Source: JBBRSD01 sp038245725 (lineage in GTDB: Bacteria > Actinomycetota > Coriobacteriia > Anaerosomatales > JAAXUF01). From it: a DNA stretch of 64,000 bases. This document shows, in pieces, positions 16,643-24,778 of the stretch (positions are counted from its first letter, which is position 1; the number at the start of each line of letters is the position of its first letter). The position numbers and the translations under genes are program-made. Location of the stretch: NCBI GenBank assembly GCA_038245725.1, contig JBBRSD010000008.1, positions 1-64,000 of the forward strand, given 5' to 3'. Under the pieces are notes generated by a model, which worked only from the letters and a program-made list of their open reading frames with translations, had not been told where the DNA came from and searched no databases.

Positions 16643-17382
16643 GTCGGAATCGAGTCCTCCTAGCTGTCGCGTTCGCGACCGCGCTCTGCGCGCTGGTTCT
16701 GACGCTCGCGGGTACCGGACACGTCTGGCTGCGTGTAATCTTCGGAATTCCGCTGGTCCTGCTCTTGCCTGGCCAGGCGGCCACACTCCTGTGCGATCCG
16801 GAGGGGCGGCTCGGCGGTCTGGAGTGGTTCGCTCTTTCGGCCGGCGCCAGTATCGCCAGCACGATCCTCGCGGGCATGGGCCTTGCCGCCACGTTCGGCC
16901 TTACCGCCGAGCGCACGGTCGTGGCGCTCGCGGCCGTGACGTTGCTGACCCTCATGGTCGCCGCACGGCGGCAGGCGTCGGAGCCGGGTCCGGTGGTTGT
17001 CAGGCACGCACCCGTGTTGCGCATGGCGACCGGGGCGCTGGCGCTCCTGGCCTGCGCGCTCCTCGTTCTTCTCCTCTCGATTCCCAGGGCGACGACGTCT
17101 GGCCCCGGCACCGTGCAACTCTGGGGTCTGCCGAGCACCTCGGGCAGCCTGCGCATCGGGACGAGAAACGTCGATGCGGAATCGCGGCACTACCGTCTCA
17201 CCATCGAGCAAGGGGGCCGGATCATCACGCAACGGGAGGTCGACATGCCTAGCAACGCCGAGCGAATCTTCGAAGTGAAGGCATCCGCGACGTGGACGAA
17301 GAGCGCGCCCGTCACAGCCGAACTCGCCGACGAGAGCGGCATCTTGCCAGCCCGTACCGTCTCAGTCTGGCCGGCCCAGTGA
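16639..17382 (+). CDS. Membrane protein with external C-terminal domain (DUF1616-like)
   Basis: A 247-residue protein with about five membrane segments: NRVLLAVAFATALCALVLTL, LRVIFGIPLVLLLPGQAATL (the 'PLVLLLPGQA' motif of DUF1616-like proteins), LSAGASIASTILAGMGLAAT and two more. An outer domain of about 80 residues follows (QLWGLPSTSGSLRIGTRNVD, YRLTIEQGGRIIT, SNAERIFEVK). It starts in an ATGA overlap with the preceding gene and ends in a GTGA overlap with the next glycosyltransferase, so all are coupled. It may be an accessory subunit of the polymer-assembly complex; no reaction can be assigned. Confidence 0.7.
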   Translation: MSRNRVLLAVAFATALCALVLTLAGTGHVWLRVIFGIPLVLLLPGQAATLLCDPEGRLGGLEWFALSAGASIASTILAGMGLAATFGLTAERTVVALAAVTLLTLMVAARRQASEPGPVVVRHAPVLRMATGALALLACALLVLLLSIPRATTSGPGTVQLWGLPSTSGSLRIGTRNVDAESRHYRLTIEQGGRIITQREVDMPSNAERIFEVKASATWTKSAPVTAELADESGILPARTVSVWPAQ

Positions 17383-18656
17383 TCGCGCCGGATCAAAGCC
17401 GAGCCGTCGCCGAGAAGACCGCACTGCGCATCCTGATGCTCGCGCAGTTCTATCCCCCTGTCGTGGGGGGGATAGAGAATCACGTCGCCGGGCTCGCGAG
17501 AAATCTCGTGAAACGCGGGCACGAGGTCACCGTCGCCACGTTCGCCACGAGCGCCGACGGTCCGGGCGATCGAATCGACCAGGGTGTGCGGATCCACGCC
17601 ATGCAGGGCGCCGTGCAGCGAATCGGCCCGCTCTTCTCCAGCGAGCGGCGCCACGCCATCCCGTTGCCCGACCCCGAGGTCACGCTGGGCCTGCGTCGGC
17701 TCGTGGCCGAGTTCCGGCCCGACATCGTACACGCACACAACTGGCTCGGCCGGTCGTATCTGCCGCTGAAGCGCTCGGTAGGCGTTCCGTATCTGGTGTC
17801 GCTGCACGACTCGAGCCGCATCTGCACGCAGGCCCGCATGATGTACCGGGACGCGGAACTGTGCAGCGGCCCGTCCGTCAGCCGTTGCCTGACGTGCTGC
17901 TCGGTGCACTTCGGCGCGCTCAAAGGCCCCATCACCTACGCCGGCAACCTGCTCGCTCGCAGCGCCGAGGCGAGGCGGGTGGACCTGTTCCTCCCGGTAA
18001 GCCGCGCCGTGGCCGAATCCAACCATCTCGCCGAGGACGGGCTGCCGTTCGAAGTGATGCCGAACTTCTCGATCGACGTGCAAGGCCTTGCGAACCCAGA
18101 CGACCCGCGACTCGGCCTCCTGCCCGACGAGCCGTTCGTGCTCCTCGTTGGCGACATCGTCGCCGACAAGGGCGCCGGCACCCTGTTGGAGGCGTATCGC
18201 AGTCTTGCGTCTCCGCCACCGCTCGTCCTCATCGGCCGCATCGCCGACGAGACTCGCGACGCACTGCCAAGGGGGGTGATCGCTGTCGGCACGTGGCCGC
18301 ACGACCTCGTGCTCGAGGCCTGGCGCCGCAGTCTCTTCGGCACGATGCCGTCGATCTTCCTCGACCCCTGTCCGACCACCGCGTTCGAGGCGATGGCCGC
18401 CGGCAAGGCTGTCGTCGCATCGGCGCGTGGCGGGTTACTCGACCAGGTTGCCGACGGGGTGACCGGCTTCCTCGTGACGCCGGGAGACCCGGTTGCGCTC
18501 GCCAACGCGATGGCGCGACTCATCGCCGACCCGGCCCTCCGCGATCGGATGGGCACCGCGGCTCGCGAACGCTTCCTCGAGCAGTTCCAGGCCGACGTGA
18601 TCGTCGACCGGATCGAATCCGTCTATCGTGCGCGAGCGCGGGACGGCGTCTCCTGA
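17379..18656 (+). CDS. GT4-family glycosyltransferase
   Basis: A 425-residue GT-B enzyme. The N-terminal domain has MLAQFYPPVVGGIENHVAGL and DIVHAHNWLGRSYLPLKRSV. Between the domains is a Cys-rich stretch, RICTQARMMYRDAELCSGPS followed by RCLTCCSVH, which occurs in a subset of GT4 enzymes and may bind metal. The C-terminal domain has FVLLVGDIVADKGAGTLLEA, PTTAFEAMAAGKAVVASARG and TGFLVTPGDPVALANAM. GTG 17379 overlaps the previous stop. It is the last gene of the operon and probably adds a sugar to the lipid-linked unit in the cytoplasm. Confidence 0.9.
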   Translation: MIAPDQSRAVAEKTALRILMLAQFYPPVVGGIENHVAGLARNLVKRGHEVTVATFATSADGPGDRIDQGVRIHAMQGAVQRIGPLFSSERRHAIPLPDPEVTLGLRRLVAEFRPDIVHAHNWLGRSYLPLKRSVGVPYLVSLHDSSRICTQARMMYRDAELCSGPSVSRCLTCCSVHFGALKGPITYAGNLLARSAEARRVDLFLPVSRAVAESNHLAEDGLPFEVMPNFSIDVQGLANPDDPRLGLLPDEPFVLLVGDIVADKGAGTLLEAYRSLASPPPLVLIGRIADETRDALPRGVIAVGTWPHDLVLEAWRRSLFGTMPSIFLDPCPTTAFEAMAAGKAVVASARGGLLDQVADGVTGFLVTPGDPVALANAMARLIADPALRDRMGTAARERFLEQFQADVIVDRIESVYRARARDGVS

Positions 18657-18757
18657 CACTGCGCCGAGGCCCTGCGCGCTGATCGCGCTGTCAGTCGCTG
18701 GCTGTGGAACTCTCATGGCCTTCTGACCCTTGCGTTCGTTGTGACCCAAATCACAGT

Positions 18758-18798
18758 TACCCTTCAAGTCGCGCCCATGCACGGCCGATGAGATAAGT
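18758..18798 (+). promoter_or_regulatory. Possible promoter or regulatory motif upstream of the secreted GH16 gene
   Basis: TACCCTTCAAGTCG (18758-18771) is identical to 9631-9644. Here CAAG and GCCGATGA are 15 bases apart, which resembles the spacing of sigma-28/WhiG promoters (TAAA-N15-GCCGATAA). The copy at 9631 lacks a GCCGAT box, so a shared regulator site is equally possible. Confidence 0.35.
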
Positions 18799-18844
18799 GC
18801 GCGGTCGCAAAGCGGATCCGCCATCCCCCAAGGAGTATCTCGCA

Positions 18845-20206
18845 ATGAAGATTCTGTCCCGCATCATCATCGCCCTCGTCATCTGTGTCGCAGCCCTCGC
18901 TTCCATGAGCTCCGCGGCCTTCGGCTCTCAACTCGTGTACGCCGACGAGTTCACCGGTCCGCTGAACACGGCCACCTGGGCCAATGCGACTCCGTGGAAC
19001 ACGCAGTACACAATCGGAGAGCTCGAATTCTACGATCCCGCGGACTGCACGCTGGCCAACGGCCTCATGACTCTGAAGTCCGAGAATCGCACTACGAGCG
19101 GCTACTCGTGGACGGGTCCCTTCGCTTACACGTCAGGCATCGCAACGAGTCTCAACCGCGCAAAGTTCTCCTACGGATACTTCGAGATCCGCGCCAAGCT
19201 CCCGAAAGGTCCGGGCATCTGGCCGGCCTTCTGGCTGACCAACGACAGTACGCTTGAGATCGACGGTCTCGAGATGCTCGGCGATCGTCCGTCTCGCATC
19301 TATCAAACGCTGCATGAGAACAAGCACCAGGTCTACCAAGGAATCGTCGATGGGCCCGACTATTCCGCTGGCTTCCACACGTACGGGATCGACTGGCAGC
19401 CGACATATGTGAAGTGGTACATCGACGGCGTGCTCACGACCACCTACAACGCGCCCATGCCGTCCGACCCGCTGAACATCTGCCTGAACACTGCTGTCGG
19501 CGGCTCGTGGCCCGGTTCTCCCACGTCGGCGACGACGTTCCCGGTCAACTACGACATCGACTACGTCCGCGTCTACGACACGAAACCGGTGGCTCCGGTG
19601 GCCATCGCCGACGCGTACTCCACAAGCGCTGACGCGACACTGACCGTGCCTGCCGCGGGTGTGCTCGCCAACGACAAGGACTCCCTGAGTCACACGCTGA
19701 CCGCCGCGACTGTGACACAGCCGGCGCACGGCAAACTGTCGCTCCGTACAGACGGCTCCTTCGTCTACGTGCCCGCCCCCGGCTACTCCGGCACAGACTC
19801 GTTCAAGTACATCGCCTCCGATGGCGTGGCCACCTCCGGCGCGGCCACGGTGTCTCTCGCCGTGCTTGCTCGCACATCAACCGTGATAACCAAACCGGTG
19901 GTGAAGAAGAAGTCCGGCACAAGAACGGCCTCCGTCAAGGGCTCGGTCCGAGTGGGTTCCATTTCGGGAGTGACGCTCGCCTCGTACTCCGCAGCAACGA
20001 CCCCGGTCGTGCTCAAGGTGTGCGTTCAGCGGCACGGCAGGACGAAGTGGAGCACCTACTCAACGAAACTGCTCTTCAACCCTGCTTCGAAGTACGCGAC
20101 TGCCTTCCGCCTTCGCACCGGGAAGTTCCGCGTGCGCACCCTCGTCTCGGGCGGCCGTTGCGTCGCACGCACATCACTCTGGTCGAAGACGATCACGATC
20201 CGCTAG
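18845..20206 (+). CDS. Secreted GH16 beta-glucanase with C-terminal Ig/cadherin-like domain
   Basis: A 453-residue secreted enzyme. The signal peptide spans about 1-28 (KILSRIIIALVICVAALASM...AAFGS). The GH16 domain (about 30-255) has LVYADEFTGPLNTATW, YGYFEIRAKLPKGPGIWPAF, the catalytic motif EIDGLEMLG and GFHTYGIDWQPTYVKWYIDG. A domain with DAYSTSADATLTVPAAGVLA and GTDSFKYIASDGVATSGAAT is of the cadherin-like/VCBS type and may bind sugar or space the enzyme. A lysine-rich C-terminal region resembling other actinobacterial exported domains follows. The ATG at 18845 follows CAAGGAGTATCTCGCA. Confidence 0.92.
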   Translation: MKILSRIIIALVICVAALASMSSAAFGSQLVYADEFTGPLNTATWANATPWNTQYTIGELEFYDPADCTLANGLMTLKSENRTTSGYSWTGPFAYTSGIATSLNRAKFSYGYFEIRAKLPKGPGIWPAFWLTNDSTLEIDGLEMLGDRPSRIYQTLHENKHQVYQGIVDGPDYSAGFHTYGIDWQPTYVKWYIDGVLTTTYNAPMPSDPLNICLNTAVGGSWPGSPTSATTFPVNYDIDYVRVYDTKPVAPVAIADAYSTSADATLTVPAAGVLANDKDSLSHTLTAATVTQPAHGKLSLRTDGSFVYVPAPGYSGTDSFKYIASDGVATSGAATVSLAVLARTSTVITKPVVKKKSGTRTASVKGSVRVGSISGVTLASYSAATTPVVLKVCVQRHGRTKWSTYSTKLLFNPASKYATAFRLRTGKFRVRTLVSGGRCVARTSLWSKTITIR

Positions 20207-20221
20207 CGGGATCAGAGCGCC

Positions 20222-21658
20222 TTACGGTTCGGCCTCGAAGTCGTTGTGCCCCACCAAGACCCGCAGCGCCGCTCGCACCGCAGGGTTGCCGCGCAGCCTG
20301 GCGGCATACTCGGCGTCCGCCGGACGCTTCACCGCATCCGAGAACGTCGGATACGCGTGCAGCACGGACGACAGTGACGAGAACGGCAGGTCGTTCTTGA
20401 GCACGACGGCCGCCTCGTGTATGAGCTCGCCCGCGCGCGCGCCCAGGATGTGAGCTCCGAGGAGATGCCCCCTGTGATCAAGCACGTACTTCGCGAGACC
20501 GGCTGTGGCACTCTCGGCGCGGGCACGGTCCTGCTTTGCGAACTCGTACCGGCGAATATGGACGGTATCGCCGTGCTCGGCGCGCGCCTGCTCCTCGGTC
20601 ATGCCGAGGTGGGCGAACTCAGGTTCGGTGAACAGCACCCACAGGATGTCATCCCAAGTGACCTTCGGACCAACCGGCAGAAGCGCGTTCGTCGCCGCTG
20701 CGATACCCTCGCGCTCGGCGACGTGAGTGAAGTGATATCGGCCGGCTGTGACGTCGCCGGCGGCGAAGATGTGGCGCGCCGACGTCCGCATGTGCGCGTC
20801 CGTCACGATGCCGTCCTCGTGAATCTCGACGCCGAGAGCGTCGAGCCCAAACGGAACGACGGGGCTCCGGCCGGCCGCGACCAGGAGCTTATCGGCATGC
20901 TGCGCCACGCCGTTCACGGTGAGGATGACTCCGACACCATCCGATTCCACCCGCTCGAGAGACGCGCCCATGACGATGTCAACGCCTTGGGAGACGAGCG
21001 TCGCCGAGAGACGCTCCACGATCTCCGGATCCTCGGCACGTAGGAGGCGCGATCGAACCAGCAGGGTGACGCGGGTTCCAAGACGCGTGAACGCTGACGC
21101 CATCTCGACCGCGACCGGCCCGCCACCGAGAATCGCTAGCGTGGAGGGCAGTCTATCGATATCCCACAGGGTGTCTGACGTGAGCGCGGTCGTATCGTCG
21201 AGGCCCGGCACATCCGGAAATCGAGACCGCGAGCCTGTGGCCACCACGAAGCGACGGGTACTCAGCCTGCGGCCATCCACGTCAACCTCGCCCGGTCCGA
21301 TGAAGCTCGCATCACCCGAGAACACGTCGATGCCATAGCCCGCAAGGACCTCGGCGGATTCATGTTCCCCCACCTTCGCGCTCACGGAACGGACATGAGG
21401 CATCACACCGGTAGTGTCGATCTTCGCCGGTCCTTCGAGTGCCAGACCGAATCGTCCGAGCCCCGCAGGAGTCGCGAAAGCCCGGGCAGCAGCCAGAAGT
21501 GTCTTGCTGGGCACGCAGCCCCGCCAGGTGCACTCCCCACCCAGCCGCCCGCGCTCCACGAGCGCGACCGCCGCGCCGAGGCCTCGGGCCACGATCGCTG
21601 CCGTGAGGCCTGCGGAACCGGCACCGAGCACGATCAGGTCGTACATTTCATCGGGCAC
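20222..21658 (-). CDS. FAD/NAD-dependent disulfide oxidoreductase (mercuric reductase/lipoamide dehydrogenase family)
   Basis: About 478 residues. It has FAD-binding LIVLGAGSAGLTAAIVARGL, a redox-active disulfide in GGECTWRGCVPSKTLL (two Cys five apart), NAD-binding LAILGGGPVAVEMASAFTRL, ATGSRSRFPDVPGL and HIFAAGDVTAGRYHF. The C-terminal dimer domain has HILGARAGELIHEAAVVLKN and HAYPTFSDAVKR. It lacks the C-terminal Cys pair of mercuric reductase, so a general disulfide or quinone reductase is more likely. GTG 21658 follows GGGGTGG; an ATG lies at 21646. It is convergent with the GH16 gene and stands alone. Confidence 0.88.
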   Translation of the reverse strand: MPDEMYDLIVLGAGSAGLTAAIVARGLGAAVALVERGRLGGECTWRGCVPSKTLLAAARAFATPAGLGRFGLALEGPAKIDTTGVMPHVRSVSAKVGEHESAEVLAGYGIDVFSGDASFIGPGEVDVDGRRLSTRRFVVATGSRSRFPDVPGLDDTTALTSDTLWDIDRLPSTLAILGGGPVAVEMASAFTRLGTRVTLLVRSRLLRAEDPEIVERLSATLVSQGVDIVMGASLERVESDGVGVILTVNGVAQHADKLLVAAGRSPVVPFGLDALGVEIHEDGIVTDAHMRTSARHIFAAGDVTAGRYHFTHVAEREGIAAATNALLPVGPKVTWDDILWVLFTEPEFAHLGMTEEQARAEHGDTVHIRRYEFAKQDRARAESATAGLAKYVLDHRGHLLGAHILGARAGELIHEAAVVLKNDLPFSSLSSVLHAYPTFSDAVKRPADAEYAARLRGNPAVRAALRVLVGHNDFEAEP

Positions 21659-21791
21659 TCGACCACCCCATCCGAGGTAGTGAGGCACGGCCGCTGAACG
21701 TCCCGCGCCTCAGTGTGACTCGCCCGAGATATACCCGAGGTGGGAGTCGACGACCGCTCCGACTCTCGCCGTCGCGTCCCGTGCGGAAGCC

Positions 21792-23021
21792 CTACGTCGT
21801 CTCAAGTTCTTCGACAGGCTCCGCCGGTCGCCTGAGGTCGGCGAGTGCTTCGTCCACGAGGACCTCCACGAAGTGGTGCGGGGGTCCGATCGCCGAGCCG
21901 ATACTCACGCGCAGGGGCGGCTTGCCGAGTGTGACCGTGGACTCGCTGATGACGCGCGGAATGCGCTCGCTCAGGGCGCTGACGCTCTCCTCGGCACCCA
22001 TCCCTATCAGCGCGAACTCATCACCTGACCAGCGTCCGAGAAGGTCGGCGTCCCGGGCAGCCGTCCTGATCGCTTCGGCGACGGTGCGAAGCAGGTCGTC
22101 TCCGTAGCCCGTTCCATAGTTCTTGTTGGCGAGTCCCAGGCCGTCGATATCGACGATCATCACGAACACGGATTGGTTCGAGCGCTGGGCAGCCCGTCGC
22201 ACGGTGGGGCCGAGCGTGATCAGGCCCTGTCGGGTGAGGACTCCGGTGAGGGTGTCGGTGCTGCCAAGCTGGTTCTCGAGCCGGTCCACGTCCATGAGGA
22301 TCATCAGCGACCGTCGGCGTACGACCAGCAACAGAGCGCCCGCAACCGCTGCCGCGAGAGCGGGAGTGATTGACGCCGGGTCGATGGTGTTCGTCAGCCT
22401 GAATCCGAGACCGACGAACGAGCCCAGCAGGCAGACCATGGCGACGGAGAACGATGGCCACGTGTACGACACCGCGCCGACCACAACGGTGAGGATGAGG
22501 ATGTAGCCGAGACGTTCGAGTCCATCGTGCGAGGCATCGAATACGATCGCTGCAGCAAGACCGGCCACGCTCAGCGTCCAGAGCCACGATGCGCCTCTGA
22601 GAGACATCTTGGTACGAGAGACTACCTGGGCGACGGCCAGAAACAGCAGCCCAGCGCCGATAGCCACGTAGTCAGACACGGGGCTCGGACCTTTGAGGGC
22701 GTGCGCCGCGCTCAAGAGCAGCGTGATGCCGCCGAGCCATCCGAACGCTCCCGCAATGTCGTGAACACCGGAGTCGGCAGGCGATTCCCTGCTGACTCGG
22801 GGACGAAGAGGTTCCATGGCGTCGTCTCGGGCTGTGGCCTTGATTCCTAGAAGTCCACGGACCCGCTGGGGGTGGATCGGCCGCGGCCACGGGATGAGCT
22901 TCGAGAGAGTGAGCCCCAGGTAGATGATCGTGTTCGCGCCCACGAATGCGGCGAACACGGTGAACCACGGCGAGGTCAGCGTACTCGGAGGTAGCGCCAT
23001 TCCGGCGAAGACGCTGGTCAT
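21792..23021 (-). CDS. Membrane diguanylate cyclase (GGDEF)
   Basis: A 409-residue protein. Seven or so membrane helices occupy about 10-235 (for example TVFAAFVGANTIIYLGLTLS, GGITLLLSAAHALK, YILILTVVVGAVSYTW). The GGDEF domain follows (about 245-400) with VFVMIVDIDGLGLANKNYGT and the active loop RWSGDEFALIG, an SGDEF variant of the kind often active. An RxxD product-inhibition site (RDAD) lies five residues upstream. It makes cyclic di-GMP from GTP. It starts in an ATGA overlap with the upstream glycosyltransferase gene, so the two are made together, suggesting local cyclic di-GMP control of that transferase. Confidence 0.9.
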   Translation of the reverse strand: MTSVFAGMALPPSTLTSPWFTVFAAFVGANTIIYLGLTLSKLIPWPRPIHPQRVRGLLGIKATARDDAMEPLRPRVSRESPADSGVHDIAGAFGWLGGITLLLSAAHALKGPSPVSDYVAIGAGLLFLAVAQVVSRTKMSLRGASWLWTLSVAGLAAAIVFDASHDGLERLGYILILTVVVGAVSYTWPSFSVAMVCLLGSFVGLGFRLTNTIDPASITPALAAAVAGALLLVVRRRSLMILMDVDRLENQLGSTDTLTGVLTRQGLITLGPTVRRAAQRSNQSVFVMIVDIDGLGLANKNYGTGYGDDLLRTVAEAIRTAARDADLLGRWSGDEFALIGMGAEESVSALSERIPRVISESTVTLGKPPLRVSIGSAIGPPHHFVEVLVDEALADLRRPAEPVEELETT

Positions 23022-24520
23022 GGCTTCGAGGCCTCCCCTGCGTGACCCCACGTCGCGGTTCGTCTGAGCGTGATATCAAGCAGACATTTCACGAACACTC
23101 CCTGGAGGAACACGGCGTAGCAGATCTCCGGGATGAGCAGGACCGATAGCACGCGAGCCTTCCAGCCGCCGTGCCAGACGGTGATCGTCCGCTCGATAAG
23201 GAACATCGCGGTCACCGCCATCCAGAACGGGTACCAGATCCACGCTTCGACCGATATGGCGGTAACGATCATGAACACGATCGCCGAGTTCAGCGCAACG
23301 ACGCCGTAGCCGATACCGAACTGCTGTCCCCAGTAACGCACCGTGCTTGAGGTGACGCCATATTGGTTGAGGTTTTCAAGCGCTCCGCGCTGCCATCTCT
23401 TGCGCTGCACCCACAGCTCCAGCCAGCTCGGCATGATCTCGGTGACATCCCAACAGTCGTCCGGCGAGATCATCTCGCCGCCCAGAGACTTCAGCGCGAG
23501 CGTTATCTCGTTGTCCTCCGTCAGAGCCGCCGTATCGTAGACTTGACCGCTCTCTCCCGGAATGTAGACGCCCCGAGCGGCCGCGATGTCGAGAAGAGCA
23601 TCCGCACGAAACATCGTGGCCGTTCCTGTGAGGACAAAGACCCGTCCTCGGCGCGCGGTGATCTGAGCTGAATAGCGAAGGAACTCGTTGCGCTGGAACT
23701 GTCCGATCAGGCCGTGGCCCTCCGCGCCCCTGAATCTCGCACCCACCGCTGCAAGCTCCGAATCCTCCTCCAGCGCACTTGCGGCGACTTCGATGAAACG
23801 GGGCGAGAGCACGGTGTCTGCATCCATGAGCAGAATGGCATCGGACGGCCCCTTGCCGCTCAGGATCACACTGAGCGCCTGGTTAAGTGCGCCGGCCTTC
23901 TTCTGCCAGTTACTCACGGTCTCGAAGACCTCCGCGCCGTATTCATGGGCGATGTTGACTGTCTCATCCATGCAGTTGTCCGCGACGACGACTATCCGAT
24001 CAGGACGGCGCGTCTGGTTCGCCAGTCCCTCGAGGGTGGCGCTCAGGGTGCCCTCCTCGTTATGGGCCGGGATCACGACCTCGACGCGCACCGGCCCATC
24101 GAATACCTCGGGATCGTCGTGAACCCGACGACAGGCGGCGAGGTTTCTGCGGCTGGGGTTCAGAGTCGCCAGGAGGGTGGAGCCGACTTCCAGGCTGACC
24201 GCCGCAACCGCGACGCCCGCGATTCCCGCAAGGGCGACGATCACCAACGAGGCCACGGGCATTTGTTGCGACACGTACGTCGTCCACGGCCCGATATGCA
24301 TCGGGAGGGTCGGCACCGGATCCTTGCTCAGCGCGAAGGACCTGACCACGGCAACGCTGATCGCCGCAACAGACAAGACCATGCCGACGACGAGCATGAC
24401 CACAAGTTGGCCAAGGCCCCCGCGATCGACTTCAAGACGCTCGATACCCCGCCGCGTCTCGCCACGGCGTGCCTCGTTCGTGGGGGTTTCGGGTGTCGAG
24501 CTTGCGCGCTCGGGTTCCAT
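23018..24520 (-). CDS. Cellulose-synthase-like processive GT2 glycosyltransferase
   Basis: A 500-residue membrane enzyme. Two N-terminal helices (GQLVVMLVVGMVLSVAAISV; SLVIVALAGIAGVAVAAVSL) precede the GT2 domain with VEVVIPAHNEEGTLSATLEG, LLMDADTVLSPRFIEV, the acceptor-site Asp in ALTEDNEITLALK and the QRKRWQRG (QxxRW) motif. More helices follow at the C-terminus. This set marks processive polysaccharide synthases such as cellulose, hyaluronan or poly-GlcNAc synthase. There is no PilZ domain. ATG 24520 was chosen since GCGAGGT precedes it. It is coupled to the cyclase gene by an ATGA overlap. Confidence 0.9.
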   Translation of the reverse strand: MEPERASSTPETPTNEARRGETRRGIERLEVDRGGLGQLVVMLVVGMVLSVAAISVAVVRSFALSKDPVPTLPMHIGPWTTYVSQQMPVASLVIVALAGIAGVAVAAVSLEVGSTLLATLNPSRRNLAACRRVHDDPEVFDGPVRVEVVIPAHNEEGTLSATLEGLANQTRRPDRIVVVADNCMDETVNIAHEYGAEVFETVSNWQKKAGALNQALSVILSGKGPSDAILLMDADTVLSPRFIEVAASALEEDSELAAVGARFRGAEGHGLIGQFQRNEFLRYSAQITARRGRVFVLTGTATMFRADALLDIAAARGVYIPGESGQVYDTAALTEDNEITLALKSLGGEMISPDDCWDVTEIMPSWLELWVQRKRWQRGALENLNQYGVTSSTVRYWGQQFGIGYGVVALNSAIVFMIVTAISVEAWIWYPFWMAVTAMFLIERTITVWHGGWKARVLSVLLIPEICYAVFLQGVFVKCLLDITLRRTATWGHAGEASKP

Positions 24521-24778
24521 GCTGTGTGAACCTCGCAAGACGGCGTCCGTGCTGACCTCGAAGTATAGAGGAACGCAGTCGTTTCGCTTGTGGACCTCAC
24601 TAAGCTGCTCCAGCAAGGACCGTTCGCCGTGCCATCAAATGAGACCTGATGAAGAGTTACTCGACCATCAAGGCCCGTTGCGGACTCGCGCTGCCGCGCT
24701 GGAGCAGAACACTTAAGCCGTCAGGAACAAGGGTATCCATACTAGACTGCTGCCGAAGCCCAAGCGACGGGGGAAACC

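Noticed and set aside
20222..21658. Mercuric reductase identity
   Set aside because: The C-terminal cysteine pair and any mer genes are missing; only the general disulfide oxidoreductase family can be supported.
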